From Euryarchaeota archaeon UBA605 (GTDB lineage: Archaea > Thermoplasmatota > Poseidoniia > Poseidoniales > Thalassarchaeaceae), in NCBI GenBank assembly GCA_002504905.1, contig DATY01000001.1, forward strand, positions 39,137-103,136: a stretch of 64,000 nt of DNA, read 5' to 3'. Shown here in pieces: positions 46,686 through 56,541 of this stretch. Position 1 is the stretch's first letter, and every line of letters starts with the position of its first letter. The notes beneath the pieces are model-generated. The model was not told the origin of the DNA. It saw only the letters and a list, made by a program, of their open reading frames with translations, and ran no database searches. Both the position numbers and the translations under genes were made by a program.

Positions 46686-49600
46686 TCAATCACCTAACTC
46701 TACATCTACTTCAGAAGATTGATTTTCTTCTTTGATGTCAATAACATTTTCATCAGAAATAACTTTCTGAATAATATTTGCCTCACCAATATCTTCGCTC
46801 CAATCTTCTGTCCTTTCTCTTAGTGCTTCTAAATTTTTATTTTCAACCGATTGAGTTAATTCTTCTGTTCCTTCTGAATCAACATCCAAATCAATACCAG
46901 CCCTTCCAGCGAGTCCACCAAGAGATTTAGGAGCCCCAAGTGGTTCAGGAACTCTGGGCATTTGACTAGGGTCAGGCAATACTAATTCTGAACGTTCATC
47001 ATCAGACTGCTTTCTTGCTGCCTCTTCTTTTTCTATTTCTTCACTCATTTGCAGAGCAGCTGCACGGTCGAAATCAGTAATTCTACGACTACAACCATCA
47101 CCTGCATGAGTAATCCCAATGTGATGATTTGCTAGGTTCAAACTAACTTTTCTTAATGTAACCATAATGAATTGAGCTCTTTGTGAACGCATTAAACACA
47201 GTGTAGCAATTAATTCCGAATTAAACGGATCTAAATTCTGATCTACTTCGTCGAAATAGTAGAATGGGCTGGGTTCATAATCTTGGATTGCGAAAATCAA
47301 AGCTAAAGCAGCCATAGACTTCTCCCCACCAGAAAGAAGATTTCTTCTAGTTTTACTATTCTTGCCCGGCGGGACACAGTCCATCTCTAAACCACCATCG
47401 AAAGGATTTTTCTTATTTTCTAATCTTAAACTACCAATTCCACCAGGTTGTAATTTTTCATAAACTCTACTAAAGTTTTTATTTACATGATCGAATACTA
47501 ATAGTAGCCTCTTCTTTCTTTCTGATTCTAGTTTTTCAGCAATTCCAACTAGATCATCTCTACGCTGTCTCAGAATTTTCCCATCTTCTACGAGACCTGC
47601 TATACGTTCAACAGCAATGTCATACTGTTCTATTGCCAACATATTGACGTCACCGAGATGACCGAGGCGCCTTTCAAGTCCCTGCACAACTTTTTGCGCC
47701 TCGGCCACAGTGGGTAAATGGATTTCTACAGATGGAATTTCAATATTCTCAGCTGCTAATTCGGCAACAATTTCATTCACTGCAGCCCTTTTCTGTTCAA
47801 TCTGAATATTCAATTCCTCAATTCGTGAATTGAATGTTTGACGATTTTGTGACCTTGTTTCTAAAGAAGCCCTTAAACTGGCTCTTTCTTCTACAATTGT
47901 TTCCCTTCTCTGAGTTAAGATCTGTTGTTCTTCGTCGAATTGTGAAGCCTGACCTTTAAGATCTATAAGTAAATCTCTAGATTTCTGGATTGTGATTTCA
48001 AGATTATTGACTTCTTTCTCAGCGTCTTCTATCGATTTCTCTTTGGAAGATATCTGCCTTTCCAAATCTAATAATCTATCAGTAAGAATTTTCAACATTT
48101 CATTAGTTCGAAGTATAGAAGATTCAGAATGCAACTTAGTCCTCTCTGCTTCAGTCCTGGTTTTCTCAGCATTACGAAGGATTTGAGAAAGATGGTCCGG
48201 TGTATGATTTTGCAATTCTTCTGCGGCTTTAGTTCTAGATTCTAATGCTTCGAGATATTTTTCATTGGCTTTATCTGCATTAGATTTAGCAGAATTAAAT
48301 AAACTCTCAGAATTAGTGAGCTCTCCTCGAGCGGCCAATACTTTCTTTCCAATATCATCTACATCTTTTTGCGCTCTGGAGAAATCAGATTTCCATTCTC
48401 TAATTTTTACAGATTGATCACTATCATCTAATCCATGAATTTGATCTCTAAGATCTTGTTGATTAGTTCTTAATTCCCTTAAAGCTGCTTCAACAGTTGA
48501 ATATATCAGATTTGCTTCTTCTAATGCCCTCTCTAATTTATCAGTACCTAACTGTGCAGGATTACCGCCTCCGAAACTAGGTCTTGAAGGCCCTACTGGG
48601 GAACCACCTGTCATTGCTCCGGAACCTTCTATGATGTCTCCTTTGAGAGTTACCATTCTTGCACCACCCATATTTTTCCTAGCTATATCCATTGACTGAA
48701 CAATCAAGGTATTCCTTGAGGCATATCTAACTGCTGTATCAATCTCTAAATCGTATTCTAATAGGTCATGAGCAAAACCAAGGACTCCAGGATTTTTGGA
48801 TACAATCAGAGTTCTGCCCTGAGGTCTTGAGACACTCAATTTATTCAAAGGAAGGAATGTTGCACGCCCTCCACCATTAAGTCTAAGCCATTTTATACAT
48901 TCTGCCGCAACCTCGTCATTAGTTACAACTATGCTCCTAAGCCCATTACCTAATGCTATAGCCAACGCATCTTCATGAATGGTTTCTTTAGGAGTGCATA
49001 ATTCACCTAATGTTCCAAGAATACCTTTAATTTCACCGCTTTGCCTTAATTTAGAAAGTGCAGCGATTGTAATTGCGGAACCCGGACGATTTGCTTTTGC
49101 TTCTTGACGTGCTCTAGCTTTGGCTAATGCAAGTTCAGCATCTCTAGCCTTGATTTCCGACCGATCTCTATCTTCTCGCAGTTCAATTTCCTGCTTAGTC
49201 AGTCTTTGTAATTCGTTAGCTAAAAATGTTCTATCTACTTTTCCATCACTATTCTGAATATCCTCACCCAATAACTCTAGATCATCTCTAGTTAGTGTTG
49301 CTTGTTCGTATTCGACCTCTAAATCGGCTAATTTCTCAGAAGAAATATTTGTATTTTGTTCAGCCCTGTCGGATTCTAATTTGGCATTGGAATATTCTTG
49401 ATGAGTTTGAGTGACTAATTCTGTGGCTTTACCAAGTGCTCGGTTCAAATCTCGACCTAGACGATCCCCAGATTGGATGGCTTCTCTAGCTTGAGTCTCG
49501 TCAAGTGCCGCATTAGCCAAATCTTCTTCGGAATTAGATAAATTTATTTCTGCTTCTTCTAAATCTTGATTTGCAGCTCCATGAGCATCCTTAACTTTGA

Positions 49601-50627
49601 GATGGTCTTCACGAATTATATCAATATCTTCATTGGTTGATTCAATGATTTTTAATTGGTCACCAATCCTATCAGTATTAGTCTCAATATCAATTTCATG
49701 CTTACGAATAGTTTCGAATAGTTCTTTCGCATCACCACTCATTATATCATCTAAATCATTTCCGATTTGAACTAATTCCTCATCAAATTTCCCTAAATCA
49801 ATATTTCCATCTCTAATTTGCTCAGTCAAGTCACTAACTTTTTGACTATAATTTGAACGTTCATCACCTAGTAATCGTACTTCATCCAATCTATTCCTAT
49901 GCCTAGACTGTTGTAAAATCATTTTATTTTCATCTAATTCTTCTTTGATGTCTTTAAATTTCAAGGCTTGTTGCCTCTCTTTTTCCAAACCTTTGAGTCT
50001 CTTTTTCTGTTCATCTTCAAAAAGATCAATGGTCTCAATATTATTCTCTACTGCTTTTCTTTGATTGTTTGCACGTCGGATTTCATCATCATACGCAGTA
50101 ACACCAGCAACTTCTTCTAAAACTCCTCTTCTTTTGTGAGGAGTCATTGTAGCTAGAGTAGTTACATCTCCCTGTAATACAATATTATATCCATCTCCAT
50201 GTAAACCAGCTTCTGCTAAAACTCTCCTCATTTCTGTAGCAGAAGAAGGATTACCATTAATGTAATATGAAGAAACAGTATCATTTTTTCGATTCAATCG
50301 GACTGAACGTGTAAATGAGACTTCTGCAGTTTCAATCCTTAATCTGCGTCGACCATCCGGTTCTGGCTCATTCTTGAATACTAGTGTAGCAGACATACTC
50401 CTTGCAGCTTTGCCTCTTCCACCACCATTGTAAATTAACTCAGAAACATTAGATGCTCTAAGAGACCTAGTAGATTTAGGCCCCAAAACAAATTGTATTG
50501 CATCACCACAATTCGATTTACCAGACCCATTTGGACCGGTGATTGCAGTGAAACCTTCTTCGAAAGGAATTACAATCTCACCACCGAAAGATTTGAAATT
50601 TTCCAGTTCGATTCTTATTAGATGCAT
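46686..50627 (-). CDS. smc: SMC chromosome segregation ATPase
   Basis: 1313 residues. Head Walker A GPNGSGKSN (31-39), a first coiled coil, hinge (about 530-665, with GGGRATFLPL), second coiled coil, then LSGGEK and Walker B FYYFDEVDQNLD near 1095-1135, of archaeal style. A tail of about 125 residues after the head, rich in E, D and S, is unusual. SMC with ScpAB organises and resolves the chromosome. The start is ATG 50627 (MHLIRIELENFKSFG), set by GGTGATGGG just upstream. The frame is open to 50684, but that part holds a leader inverted repeat. Confidence 0.96.
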   Translation of the reverse strand: MHLIRIELENFKSFGGEIVIPFEEGFTAITGPNGSGKSNCGDAIQFVLGPKSTRSLRASNVSELIYNGGGRGKAARSMSATLVFKNEPEPDGRRRLRIETAEVSFTRSVRLNRKNDTVSSYYINGNPSSATEMRRVLAEAGLHGDGYNIVLQGDVTTLATMTPHKRRGVLEEVAGVTAYDDEIRRANNQRKAVENNIETIDLFEDEQKKRLKGLEKERQQALKFKDIKEELDENKMILQQSRHRNRLDEVRLLGDERSNYSQKVSDLTEQIRDGNIDLGKFDEELVQIGNDLDDIMSGDAKELFETIRKHEIDIETNTDRIGDQLKIIESTNEDIDIIREDHLKVKDAHGAANQDLEEAEINLSNSEEDLANAALDETQAREAIQSGDRLGRDLNRALGKATELVTQTHQEYSNAKLESDRAEQNTNISSEKLADLEVEYEQATLTRDDLELLGEDIQNSDGKVDRTFLANELQRLTKQEIELREDRDRSEIKARDAELALAKARARQEAKANRPGSAITIAALSKLRQSGEIKGILGTLGELCTPKETIHEDALAIALGNGLRSIVVTNDEVAAECIKWLRLNGGGRATFLPLNKLSVSRPQGRTLIVSKNPGVLGFAHDLLEYDLEIDTAVRYASRNTLIVQSMDIARKNMGGARMVTLKGDIIEGSGAMTGGSPVGPSRPSFGGGNPAQLGTDKLERALEEANLIYSTVEAALRELRTNQQDLRDQIHGLDDSDQSVKIREWKSDFSRAQKDVDDIGKKVLAARGELTNSESLFNSAKSNADKANEKYLEALESRTKAAEELQNHTPDHLSQILRNAEKTRTEAERTKLHSESSILRTNEMLKILTDRLLDLERQISSKEKSIEDAEKEVNNLEITIQKSRDLLIDLKGQASQFDEEQQILTQRRETIVEERASLRASLETRSQNRQTFNSRIEELNIQIEQKRAAVNEIVAELAAENIEIPSVEIHLPTVAEAQKVVQGLERRLGHLGDVNMLAIEQYDIAVERIAGLVEDGKILRQRRDDLVGIAEKLESERKKRLLLVFDHVNKNFSRVYEKLQPGGIGSLRLENKKNPFDGGLEMDCVPPGKNSKTRRNLLSGGEKSMAALALIFAIQDYEPSPFYYFDEVDQNLDPFNSELIATLCLMRSQRAQFIMVTLRKVSLNLANHHIGITHAGDGCSRRITDFDRAAALQMSEEIEKEEAARKQSDDERSELVLPDPSQMPRVPEPLGAPKSLGGLAGRAGIDLDVDSEGTEELTQSVENKNLEALRERTEDWSEDIGEANIIQKVISDENVIDIKEENQSSEVDVELGD

Positions 50628-50657
50628 CCCATCACCGTGTAATATCAGCAATTTATC

Positions 50658-50676
50658 GCCGACATCATTAATCGGC
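50658..50676 (-). promoter_or_regulatory. Inverted repeat in the smc leader
   Basis: GCCGA (50658-50662) and TCGGC (50672-50676) form a 5-bp stem with a 9-nt loop about 30 bp upstream of the smc start. It is a short repeat, listed because similar palindromes precede gyrB, mutS and the subtilase. Confidence 0.25.
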
Positions 50677-50806
50677 TGCCGCATTTTACTCTATGAACGT
50701 TGAGGAGAACTTGGTCGCTATACAACGAAAAAACGACCTCTTTTTTGAAGCCGAAAAATAGTTCTAATAAGCGAAGATTCATTGACAACTAGGTCATGGA
50801 AGTAAC

Positions 50807-52444
50807 ATGAGCGGCGGAGGCCATGGTGAATTAATGCCGGCTGTCGACATAGCAGTAATAGGTTCAGGCATTGCAGGATTATTTTTAGCTAATCGGTGTG
50901 CTGAAAAAGGCTTGAGTGTCGCATTAATAACAAAAAAAAGTATTTCTACATCAAATACAAATTGGGCTCAAGGTGGAATCGCAGGAGTCTTAGACCCAAA
51001 TGATGAAGTTGCGATAGAAGCACATGTCCAGGATACATTATCTTCAGGGGCGGGTTTATGTGATGAAAAAGTAGTAAAATCAGTCGTCTTAGAAGCAGCA
51101 GATAGAATCAGAGATTTAGAAAATCACGGAGTTCGATTCGATAGAAATCTAAATGGTGAATATGATAGAGTTAGAGAAGGCGGACATTCAAATCGAAGAA
51201 TATTACACTCAAAAGATGCAACAGGAGCAGAAATAGAGAGAGCACTTACAAAATCTGCATCTAATGAAATTAATGGGAACTTCATGATTTATGAAAATTG
51301 GATGGCAGTAGATTTGATTCAAAGAGAATATGGAAATCCAAAAAAAGGAATAATTGGTTTATGGTGTTTATCACCTTCAGGTATAGTTCATACACTACCT
51401 GCGAAATCAATAATCCTAGCTACAGGAGGTGTGGGTTTTCTACATTCTTCCACGACTAATCCATCGATTGCAACCGGTGACGGAGTAGCAATGGCATTTC
51501 GCTCTGGAGCAAGTATCAAAGATATTGAATTCATCCAATTCCACCCTACTTCTCTAGTAAATGATGACTCAAAACCATTCTTGATTACCGAAGCGATGAG
51601 AGGGAAAGGTGCTGTATTAATGATGGTTAATGATTACCAGAAATGGAAATTATCAAAGGATAAATCTCCCGAAGATTTTTCATTTATGTGGAAATATTGC
51701 GATGAAGGGTCTTTAGGGACTAGAGATGTAGTTGCTAGAGCAATAGATTCTGAGATTAAGAAAACGGGAGATAGGAATGCACTACTAATTACAGAGCATT
51801 TAAACAGAAATGAATTATTAGAAGAATTTCCAAATATAGAAAAAAAATTATCTTCATATGGGATTAAATTGGGTATTGATCCTATTCCAGTAATTCCTGC
51901 TGCACACTATATGGTTGGTGGAGTCGACGTAGATTATTCAGGTAGAGTGAAATTGGGGGACGAAATAATGCCTGGATTATACGCTATTGGAGAAGTAGCT
52001 AGGACAGGTTTACATGGGGCCAATCGACTTGCATCAAATAGCCTTCTTGAAGCAGTTGTTTATTCAGAAAGAGCTGCCAGGGACTTGATTCAAATGGCAT
52101 CAAAAGATGAATTGCAAGAATTGCCAAATGACTTACCCTTTTGGCGTGCAGACGACCTAAAGGTCTTAGTCGAGCATGCACCTCTACGTGCAGATTTACA
52201 TGCATTGAGAACAACTATGACTATGGACGTAGGAATAGTAAAGAATTTTAACAGATTGAAGAGAGCAAAGAGAAGAGTTACTCATTTGGAAGAAGAAGTA
52301 AGAAGAATTTGGGAATCTTGCAAGCCAACTCAAGACTTAGTAGAGTTGAGAAACCTAATACTAGTTGCGAAACTTGTAGTTGATGCATCAATTGATAGGA
52401 AAGAAAATATTGGACTTCACTACAATCAAGATCTAGAAGACTAA
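50807..52444 (+). CDS. nadB: L-aspartate oxidase
   Basis: 545 residues. FAD-binding IAVIGSGIAGLFLANR at about 11-26, then NTNWAQGGIAGV, HSKDATG, ATGGVG and HPTSL, ending in the helical domain of the succinate dehydrogenase/NadB family. ITEAMRGKG and GLYAIGEVARTGLHGANRLASNSLLEAVVYSERAA (about 388-422) are family hallmarks. It oxidises aspartate to iminoaspartate in NAD synthesis. nadA and nadC are not in the window. The start is ATG 50807, or 50834 if the PAVDIAVIG region is the true N-terminus. It ends 4 bp inside the convergent panE-like gene. Confidence 0.93.
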   Translation: MSGGGHGELMPAVDIAVIGSGIAGLFLANRCAEKGLSVALITKKSISTSNTNWAQGGIAGVLDPNDEVAIEAHVQDTLSSGAGLCDEKVVKSVVLEAADRIRDLENHGVRFDRNLNGEYDRVREGGHSNRRILHSKDATGAEIERALTKSASNEINGNFMIYENWMAVDLIQREYGNPKKGIIGLWCLSPSGIVHTLPAKSIILATGGVGFLHSSTTNPSIATGDGVAMAFRSGASIKDIEFIQFHPTSLVNDDSKPFLITEAMRGKGAVLMMVNDYQKWKLSKDKSPEDFSFMWKYCDEGSLGTRDVVARAIDSEIKKTGDRNALLITEHLNRNELLEEFPNIEKKLSSYGIKLGIDPIPVIPAAHYMVGGVDVDYSGRVKLGDEIMPGLYAIGEVARTGLHGANRLASNSLLEAVVYSERAARDLIQMASKDELQELPNDLPFWRADDLKVLVEHAPLRADLHALRTTMTMDVGIVKNFNRLKRAKRRVTHLEEEVRRIWESCKPTQDLVELRNLILVAKLVVDASIDRKENIGLHYNQDLED

Positions 52445-53391
52445 TCAATAATAGATGACTTTTCAATACCTTTCACTAGTCCATGTAGAATAGCATTACA
52501 AGGAGTTGGAATACCTTCTGATTCTCCACGCATTACTACTGCTCCACATAAAGAATCAATCTCTGTTTCTCTTCCAGCCATAATATCTTGAAGCATTGAG
52601 CATCTATTGTCGGGAGATATTGAAACTACCTCTCTCAGATAGCTTTCCAATTCAATATCACCGAGATCAACTCCACTGGCACGTGCAACGATTGCTGCTT
52701 CTCTCATAGCTTGCATTGCCTGTTGCCAAAGTGAGGTTACCTCTAATAGTGCACCATTCCTCACACCTGCAATAGAACAAACCGGATTAATTGCAACATT
52801 TATTAGCAGTTTTTTCCATAAAATCTGTTGAATATTTTCTGATTTTGAGGCATTTAATTCAGCATCATTCAGAATTTCTAATACAGAATCAACATGTACC
52901 TCACCTTTCTCATTTAGTGGACCAAGAATAATCTCACCTCTACCGACCCAATTAACTTCACCGTCATTGTTTTTCCAAGCTGCGTGAGTGACCGAGCCAA
53001 CAATTACTCTATGACTGCCAACTTTATGAGCTAAAAATTCTGCGTTGCCAAGACCATTTTGAATAGTCAAAACACAACCATTTACACTGACTAATTCTTC
53101 AGCAAGTTTAGATAAAGTATGATTATCTACTGTCTTTCCACAGACTATAGCAATATCGCAAGTATTTCGAATCTGCTCAGGAATAGGCCCTGAATTACTA
53201 TCCACTAGTAAGTATCTTTCACTAGGAACTACCTCAATACTTCCTTCTGGAGTATGTAATACCAGCCCTAATTCTGAAAGATTAACTGAGGTACTACCTC
53301 TAGATATACATATAATCTCAACATCAGTATCTGCTAATGCTCCAAGAATAATACCCCCAATTGACCCAACACCAATAATGGCTATTCTCAA
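52441..53391 (-). CDS. Ketopantoate reductase-like protein (ApbA/PanE family)
   Basis: About 316 residues with the NAD(P)-binding IIGVGSIGG near the N-terminus and the family's conserved KLLINVAINPVCSIAGVRNG stretch in the middle. Ketopantoate reductases reduce 2-dehydropantoate in pantothenate/CoA synthesis. The start TTG 53391 is preferred because GGAGG lies 9 bp upstream and it makes a 4-bp TTGA overlap with the preceding gene. GTG 53415 is the alternative. panB and other CoA genes are absent here, so other 2-oxoacid reductase activity is possible. Confidence 0.85.
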   Translation of the reverse strand: MRIAIIGVGSIGGIILGALADTDVEIICISRGSTSVNLSELGLVLHTPEGSIEVVPSERYLLVDSNSGPIPEQIRNTCDIAIVCGKTVDNHTLSKLAEELVSVNGCVLTIQNGLGNAEFLAHKVGSHRVIVGSVTHAAWKNNDGEVNWVGRGEIILGPLNEKGEVHVDSVLEILNDAELNASKSENIQQILWKKLLINVAINPVCSIAGVRNGALLEVTSLWQQAMQAMREAAIVARASGVDLGDIELESYLREVVSISPDNRCSMLQDIMAGRETEIDSLCGAVVMRGESEGIPTPCNAILHGLVKGIEKSSIID

Positions 53392-55814
53392 TTGAGGCAA
53401 CCTCCAATTGGACACTTGGAAACAAAATTTAGTACTAAACCATTAGGATTTTGAGAAATCCAGAATACTCTCCAAACTTCATCACTATCATCATTAAGGG
53501 AAATATTAACATCCACACTACCATTAGAAGGTATTTGATTTGGGAATGAAATATCTAATGAGGTGTCGCTCTGTAAATTAGAATATATATCAACAGTCAA
53601 AGAAAGATTTTCTGATTCTTGTGAATGTAATGTCAAATCAGAGAAAGGTAAGCTAGAATCATTCAGCGGAGATCCATCTAGAGAAATTCCCAATCCTGGA
53701 TTTAATATCATAGCCCTAGAAACCCCTTCTCCACAATTCACTAGCCAACCTTCTTCCGGAATTAAGAGATTTTTTTCACTGGAAGTCTCTTCTAAAATTA
53801 ATGGCGACCCATGAATTAATGTAAGATTTTCTTCTGAATTCAAATCGATTTTAGGAAAATTAGCATTAAAGGGGCAAAAAGGCGATACTTTGTTCTCAGA
53901 GTAAATTACTCCTTCAAACATCATATTGAGACCGATTCCGAAATTAGAATTTGAGAAAATATTTGTAAATGAGTTATTGATAGGTAATTGCCATTCCGTT
54001 ATATTTCCATTATCTTGTTGAAAAACTAATTTTGGGGCCATTCTGAAATCAAAAATTCCATTCCTCTCTACAGATAACGATTCCCAGCCACCTCTTTCAG
54101 CGATCAAACAAATTTCATGAGGGCCTTCTGTAGACAAATGCCCTGAATCTTCTAAAGACCAAAACGGATTCATTTTGACAGATAGATTTCCAGTTTGGTT
54201 ATCCACCACTTCTACTATATTACAAATCTTATTTTTACTGGAAGTATTATCTCTTTCCCATGTTGGACTAGGAGAGGTGATATCACTATAGGTAATTGAA
54301 AGAATATGTTGTAATAATTCGTCATCTGATTCTATTATTAATCTCAATTGAACTGGAGTTTTATTTTCAGGGTAATTATCGTGTACTGAGAACTTAAATT
54401 CTCCCTCATTATTCTGATTAATACCCTCAAAGTTACAAATCATTTCATCATTGAAACAATCAGAATTGATAATCCACCTATCAGATTCTCCATCAATTAG
54501 AACCTTAATATTACCTGAAATTGACATGATTCCAGAAGTCTTTAATCCAAATGTTTTGTTCAACTCATCCCAGGATTCACTTGAGAATTCGTTTTCCCAC
54601 TCAGAAATATCCAAACCACCATCCCAATCGCTGATATCATCTACCGGAGTTAATCCAGGGAACCCGATTAATATAATTGCCACTGTTACAGTTGTCAAAA
54701 AATTTCTTGATTGACTATCTAATGCTGAAGATTCATCTACAATAAAAGCGACAGGGATGTGCTCTCCACTAAATCTTCTCCAAGATGCTAGTGAAGCTAA
54801 AATTAGCCAAGGCCAAAATGTTGTTGAAAGAAAAACTAAGCACATGAATGTAAGAGTAAATAAGAAAATAGAGGTTGCATTTGTACTTTTATCTAGGTTT
54901 TTAGATCCTAGGATTGAATGTAAAATTCTATCTCCTGGGAATCCAGGTATGGGCAAAATCAAAATCCATCCGATTATAGATAATCCAAAACCCGCCAAAG
55001 CAATTGGGTGAAGCCATTGGAGTTTGATTCGAAATTCATCACCTATGAATATTCCAGATAATAAATCTACAATAAAATTAGGTTGCAAGAGTAATGGATT
55101 AGAAATAGATTCTGGAGGGTTTGCAGAAGTCAGCATCAATCCAATTAGAGAAAATATTGAACCAAAGAAAATTAGAACTAATATTGGAGATAGTTCAATT
55201 ATTCCTAAAGAACGCCTATTTGGAAATGCAATAGTATCAACTCTTTTTTGACCGAAAACACCTACAATCCCAAATGGCCAGAAAGGAGAAATTAGAGGGA
55301 ATGCTATAGGTACGAGATTACCTACATCTATTCGAAACAAAGAAGCAACATACTTCCTGATTAAATGAGCAGATAATATTGTTAAGAAAACAGGGAAACT
55401 GAAGTACATTATTGATTCTGATAATAATTCATAATTGAAAATTGATACATTATTTTCAAATTGTGATATCCAATAACATCCTGACAATGTCGTAAAGATG
55501 AACATTGTTAACCAAATTAATGACTGCTGCCATGAAGGCACATTTACTGGATCTACCGGAAATCTAGTTATAGAAAGGATTGGAGGATTTCCTTCATCGA
55601 GTAATGCTATCAAACTAAGTGGTTTCAAGTGTGAATTCAAGTCTACAAGAACAGTACTAACATCTTCTCCATCACGGGAATTAATCTCCCAAGATATCTC
55701 ACTTAATCCTGACTGATTTCCTATTACGAAATAGCGACTACAAATTTCTTCCAAGAGTTCCCTTTGCCCCCAAGTCTCGGTATCAATTACTATTGATTCA
55801 ACTTTTGACACCAT
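53388..55814 (-). CDS. S2P (M50)-like multi-span membrane protein lacking the HExxH site, with large external domain
   Basis: 808 residues. A cytosolic N-terminus of about 90 residues is followed by some eight membrane segments (to about 380) and an external region of about 400 residues. The membrane part resembles EGY1-type site-2 proteases. It has SAHLIRKYVAS where HExxH is expected (residues 150-154 from this start), PNRRSLGIIELSP as in the family's PN(R/K)R region, LHPIALAGFGL, and LPIPGFPGDRIL where LPxxxLDGGR is expected. Glutamate and the second histidine of HExxH are missing, so proteolysis is unlikely. ATG 55814 follows GGAGGTG. The family call is by pattern only. It sits between the ATPase operon and panE. 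Confidence 0.6.
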   Translation of the reverse strand: MVSKVESIVIDTETWGQRELLEEICSRYFVIGNQSGLSEISWEINSRDGEDVSTVLVDLNSHLKPLSLIALLDEGNPPILSITRFPVDPVNVPSWQQSLIWLTMFIFTTLSGCYWISQFENNVSIFNYELLSESIMYFSFPVFLTILSAHLIRKYVASLFRIDVGNLVPIAFPLISPFWPFGIVGVFGQKRVDTIAFPNRRSLGIIELSPILVLIFFGSIFSLIGLMLTSANPPESISNPLLLQPNFIVDLLSGIFIGDEFRIKLQWLHPIALAGFGLSIIGWILILPIPGFPGDRILHSILGSKNLDKSTNATSIFLFTLTFMCLVFLSTTFWPWLILASLASWRRFSGEHIPVAFIVDESSALDSQSRNFLTTVTVAIILIGFPGLTPVDDISDWDGGLDISEWENEFSSESWDELNKTFGLKTSGIMSISGNIKVLIDGESDRWIINSDCFNDEMICNFEGINQNNEGEFKFSVHDNYPENKTPVQLRLIIESDDELLQHILSITYSDITSPSPTWERDNTSSKNKICNIVEVVDNQTGNLSVKMNPFWSLEDSGHLSTEGPHEICLIAERGGWESLSVERNGIFDFRMAPKLVFQQDNGNITEWQLPINNSFTNIFSNSNFGIGLNMMFEGVIYSENKVSPFCPFNANFPKIDLNSEENLTLIHGSPLILEETSSEKNLLIPEEGWLVNCGEGVSRAMILNPGLGISLDGSPLNDSSLPFSDLTLHSQESENLSLTVDIYSNLQSDTSLDISFPNQIPSNGSVDVNISLNDDSDEVWRVFWISQNPNGLVLNFVSKCPIGGCLN

Positions 55815-55898
55815 CACACCTCCATCTCAATGTACAGTGAAACTAGAGCATCCCCTATCAAACCGTGTGTGAGACAATGAGAAAAAAGAATAACAAAT

Positions 55899-56516
55899 TC
55901 ATTTGTTCTTGAATCTCTTAAGACGGAAAGTTTCCTCTCTTTCCATTTCTTCAAGCCTAAGTTGAATAAAAGATTGAGCTTCTTTCATTTCTGGAATTAC
56001 AACGAATTCAAGCGCATTAACTCTTCTTTTTGTGGCCTCAATTTCTTCCAATAGTTTCTTCAAGGTAGCCTCCATTTCTGCTGCTTTAACAATTTTAGCA
56101 ATTAAAACAGAGTAGGAATCTGCAGACTCATCAATGTAAGGTGAACCCCCAATTATTCCCGTGGGTCTACTTTCAACAGTAGTAGTAAGGTTAGTTCCAT
56201 CTACTTTAGGTACAACTACACCCATGATATTTCTTCTAGAAACCGTTACTTCCGGACCAGATGTCGCTGCTATTGCCGCACTTTTAACTGCTAATCCTCC
56301 TTCTATTGAGGATGCTAATGCAATTGATTTCAAAGCGTCACGATATGTCCCCACAAGTTCTTCCCTAGCTGCTATCATTTCTGCAAGTAATGTTCTAAAC
56401 TCAAAGAATAATCCATCTCTTTTCATCTTGAGAAGGTTATAGCCACTAGATGTCTGCTTTATCCTGCGTTTCAAATTAATTAATTCAGAACGGGTTGGTT
56501 TGATGTCTAGTGCCAT
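55899..56516 (-). CDS. atpD: A-type ATP synthase subunit D
   Basis: 205 residues. The long N- and C-terminal coiled coils of subunit D and the motifs KPTRSELINLKRRI and RRVNALEFVVIPEM are present. D is the central rotor shaft inside A3B3. It has AAGGAGATGAG upstream and lies 25 bp after atpB. Last gene of the operon I-K-E-C-F-A-B-D. Confidence 0.95.
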   Translation of the reverse strand: MALDIKPTRSELINLKRRIKQTSSGYNLLKMKRDGLFFEFRTLLAEMIAAREELVGTYRDALKSIALASSIEGGLAVKSAAIAATSGPEVTVSRRNIMGVVVPKVDGTNLTTTVESRPTGIIGGSPYIDESADSYSVLIAKIVKAAEMEATLKKLLEEIEATKRRVNALEFVVIPEMKEAQSFIQLRLEEMEREETFRLKRFKNK

Positions 56517-56541
56517 CTATCTCATCTCCTTAATACCTGAA

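Noticed and set aside
50713..50746. GGTCG/CGACC stem followed by a T run, terminator-like
   Set aside because: It lies between the divergent starts of smc and nadB, where a terminator for either would make no sense; the loop is long and it is probably chance or part of a promoter.
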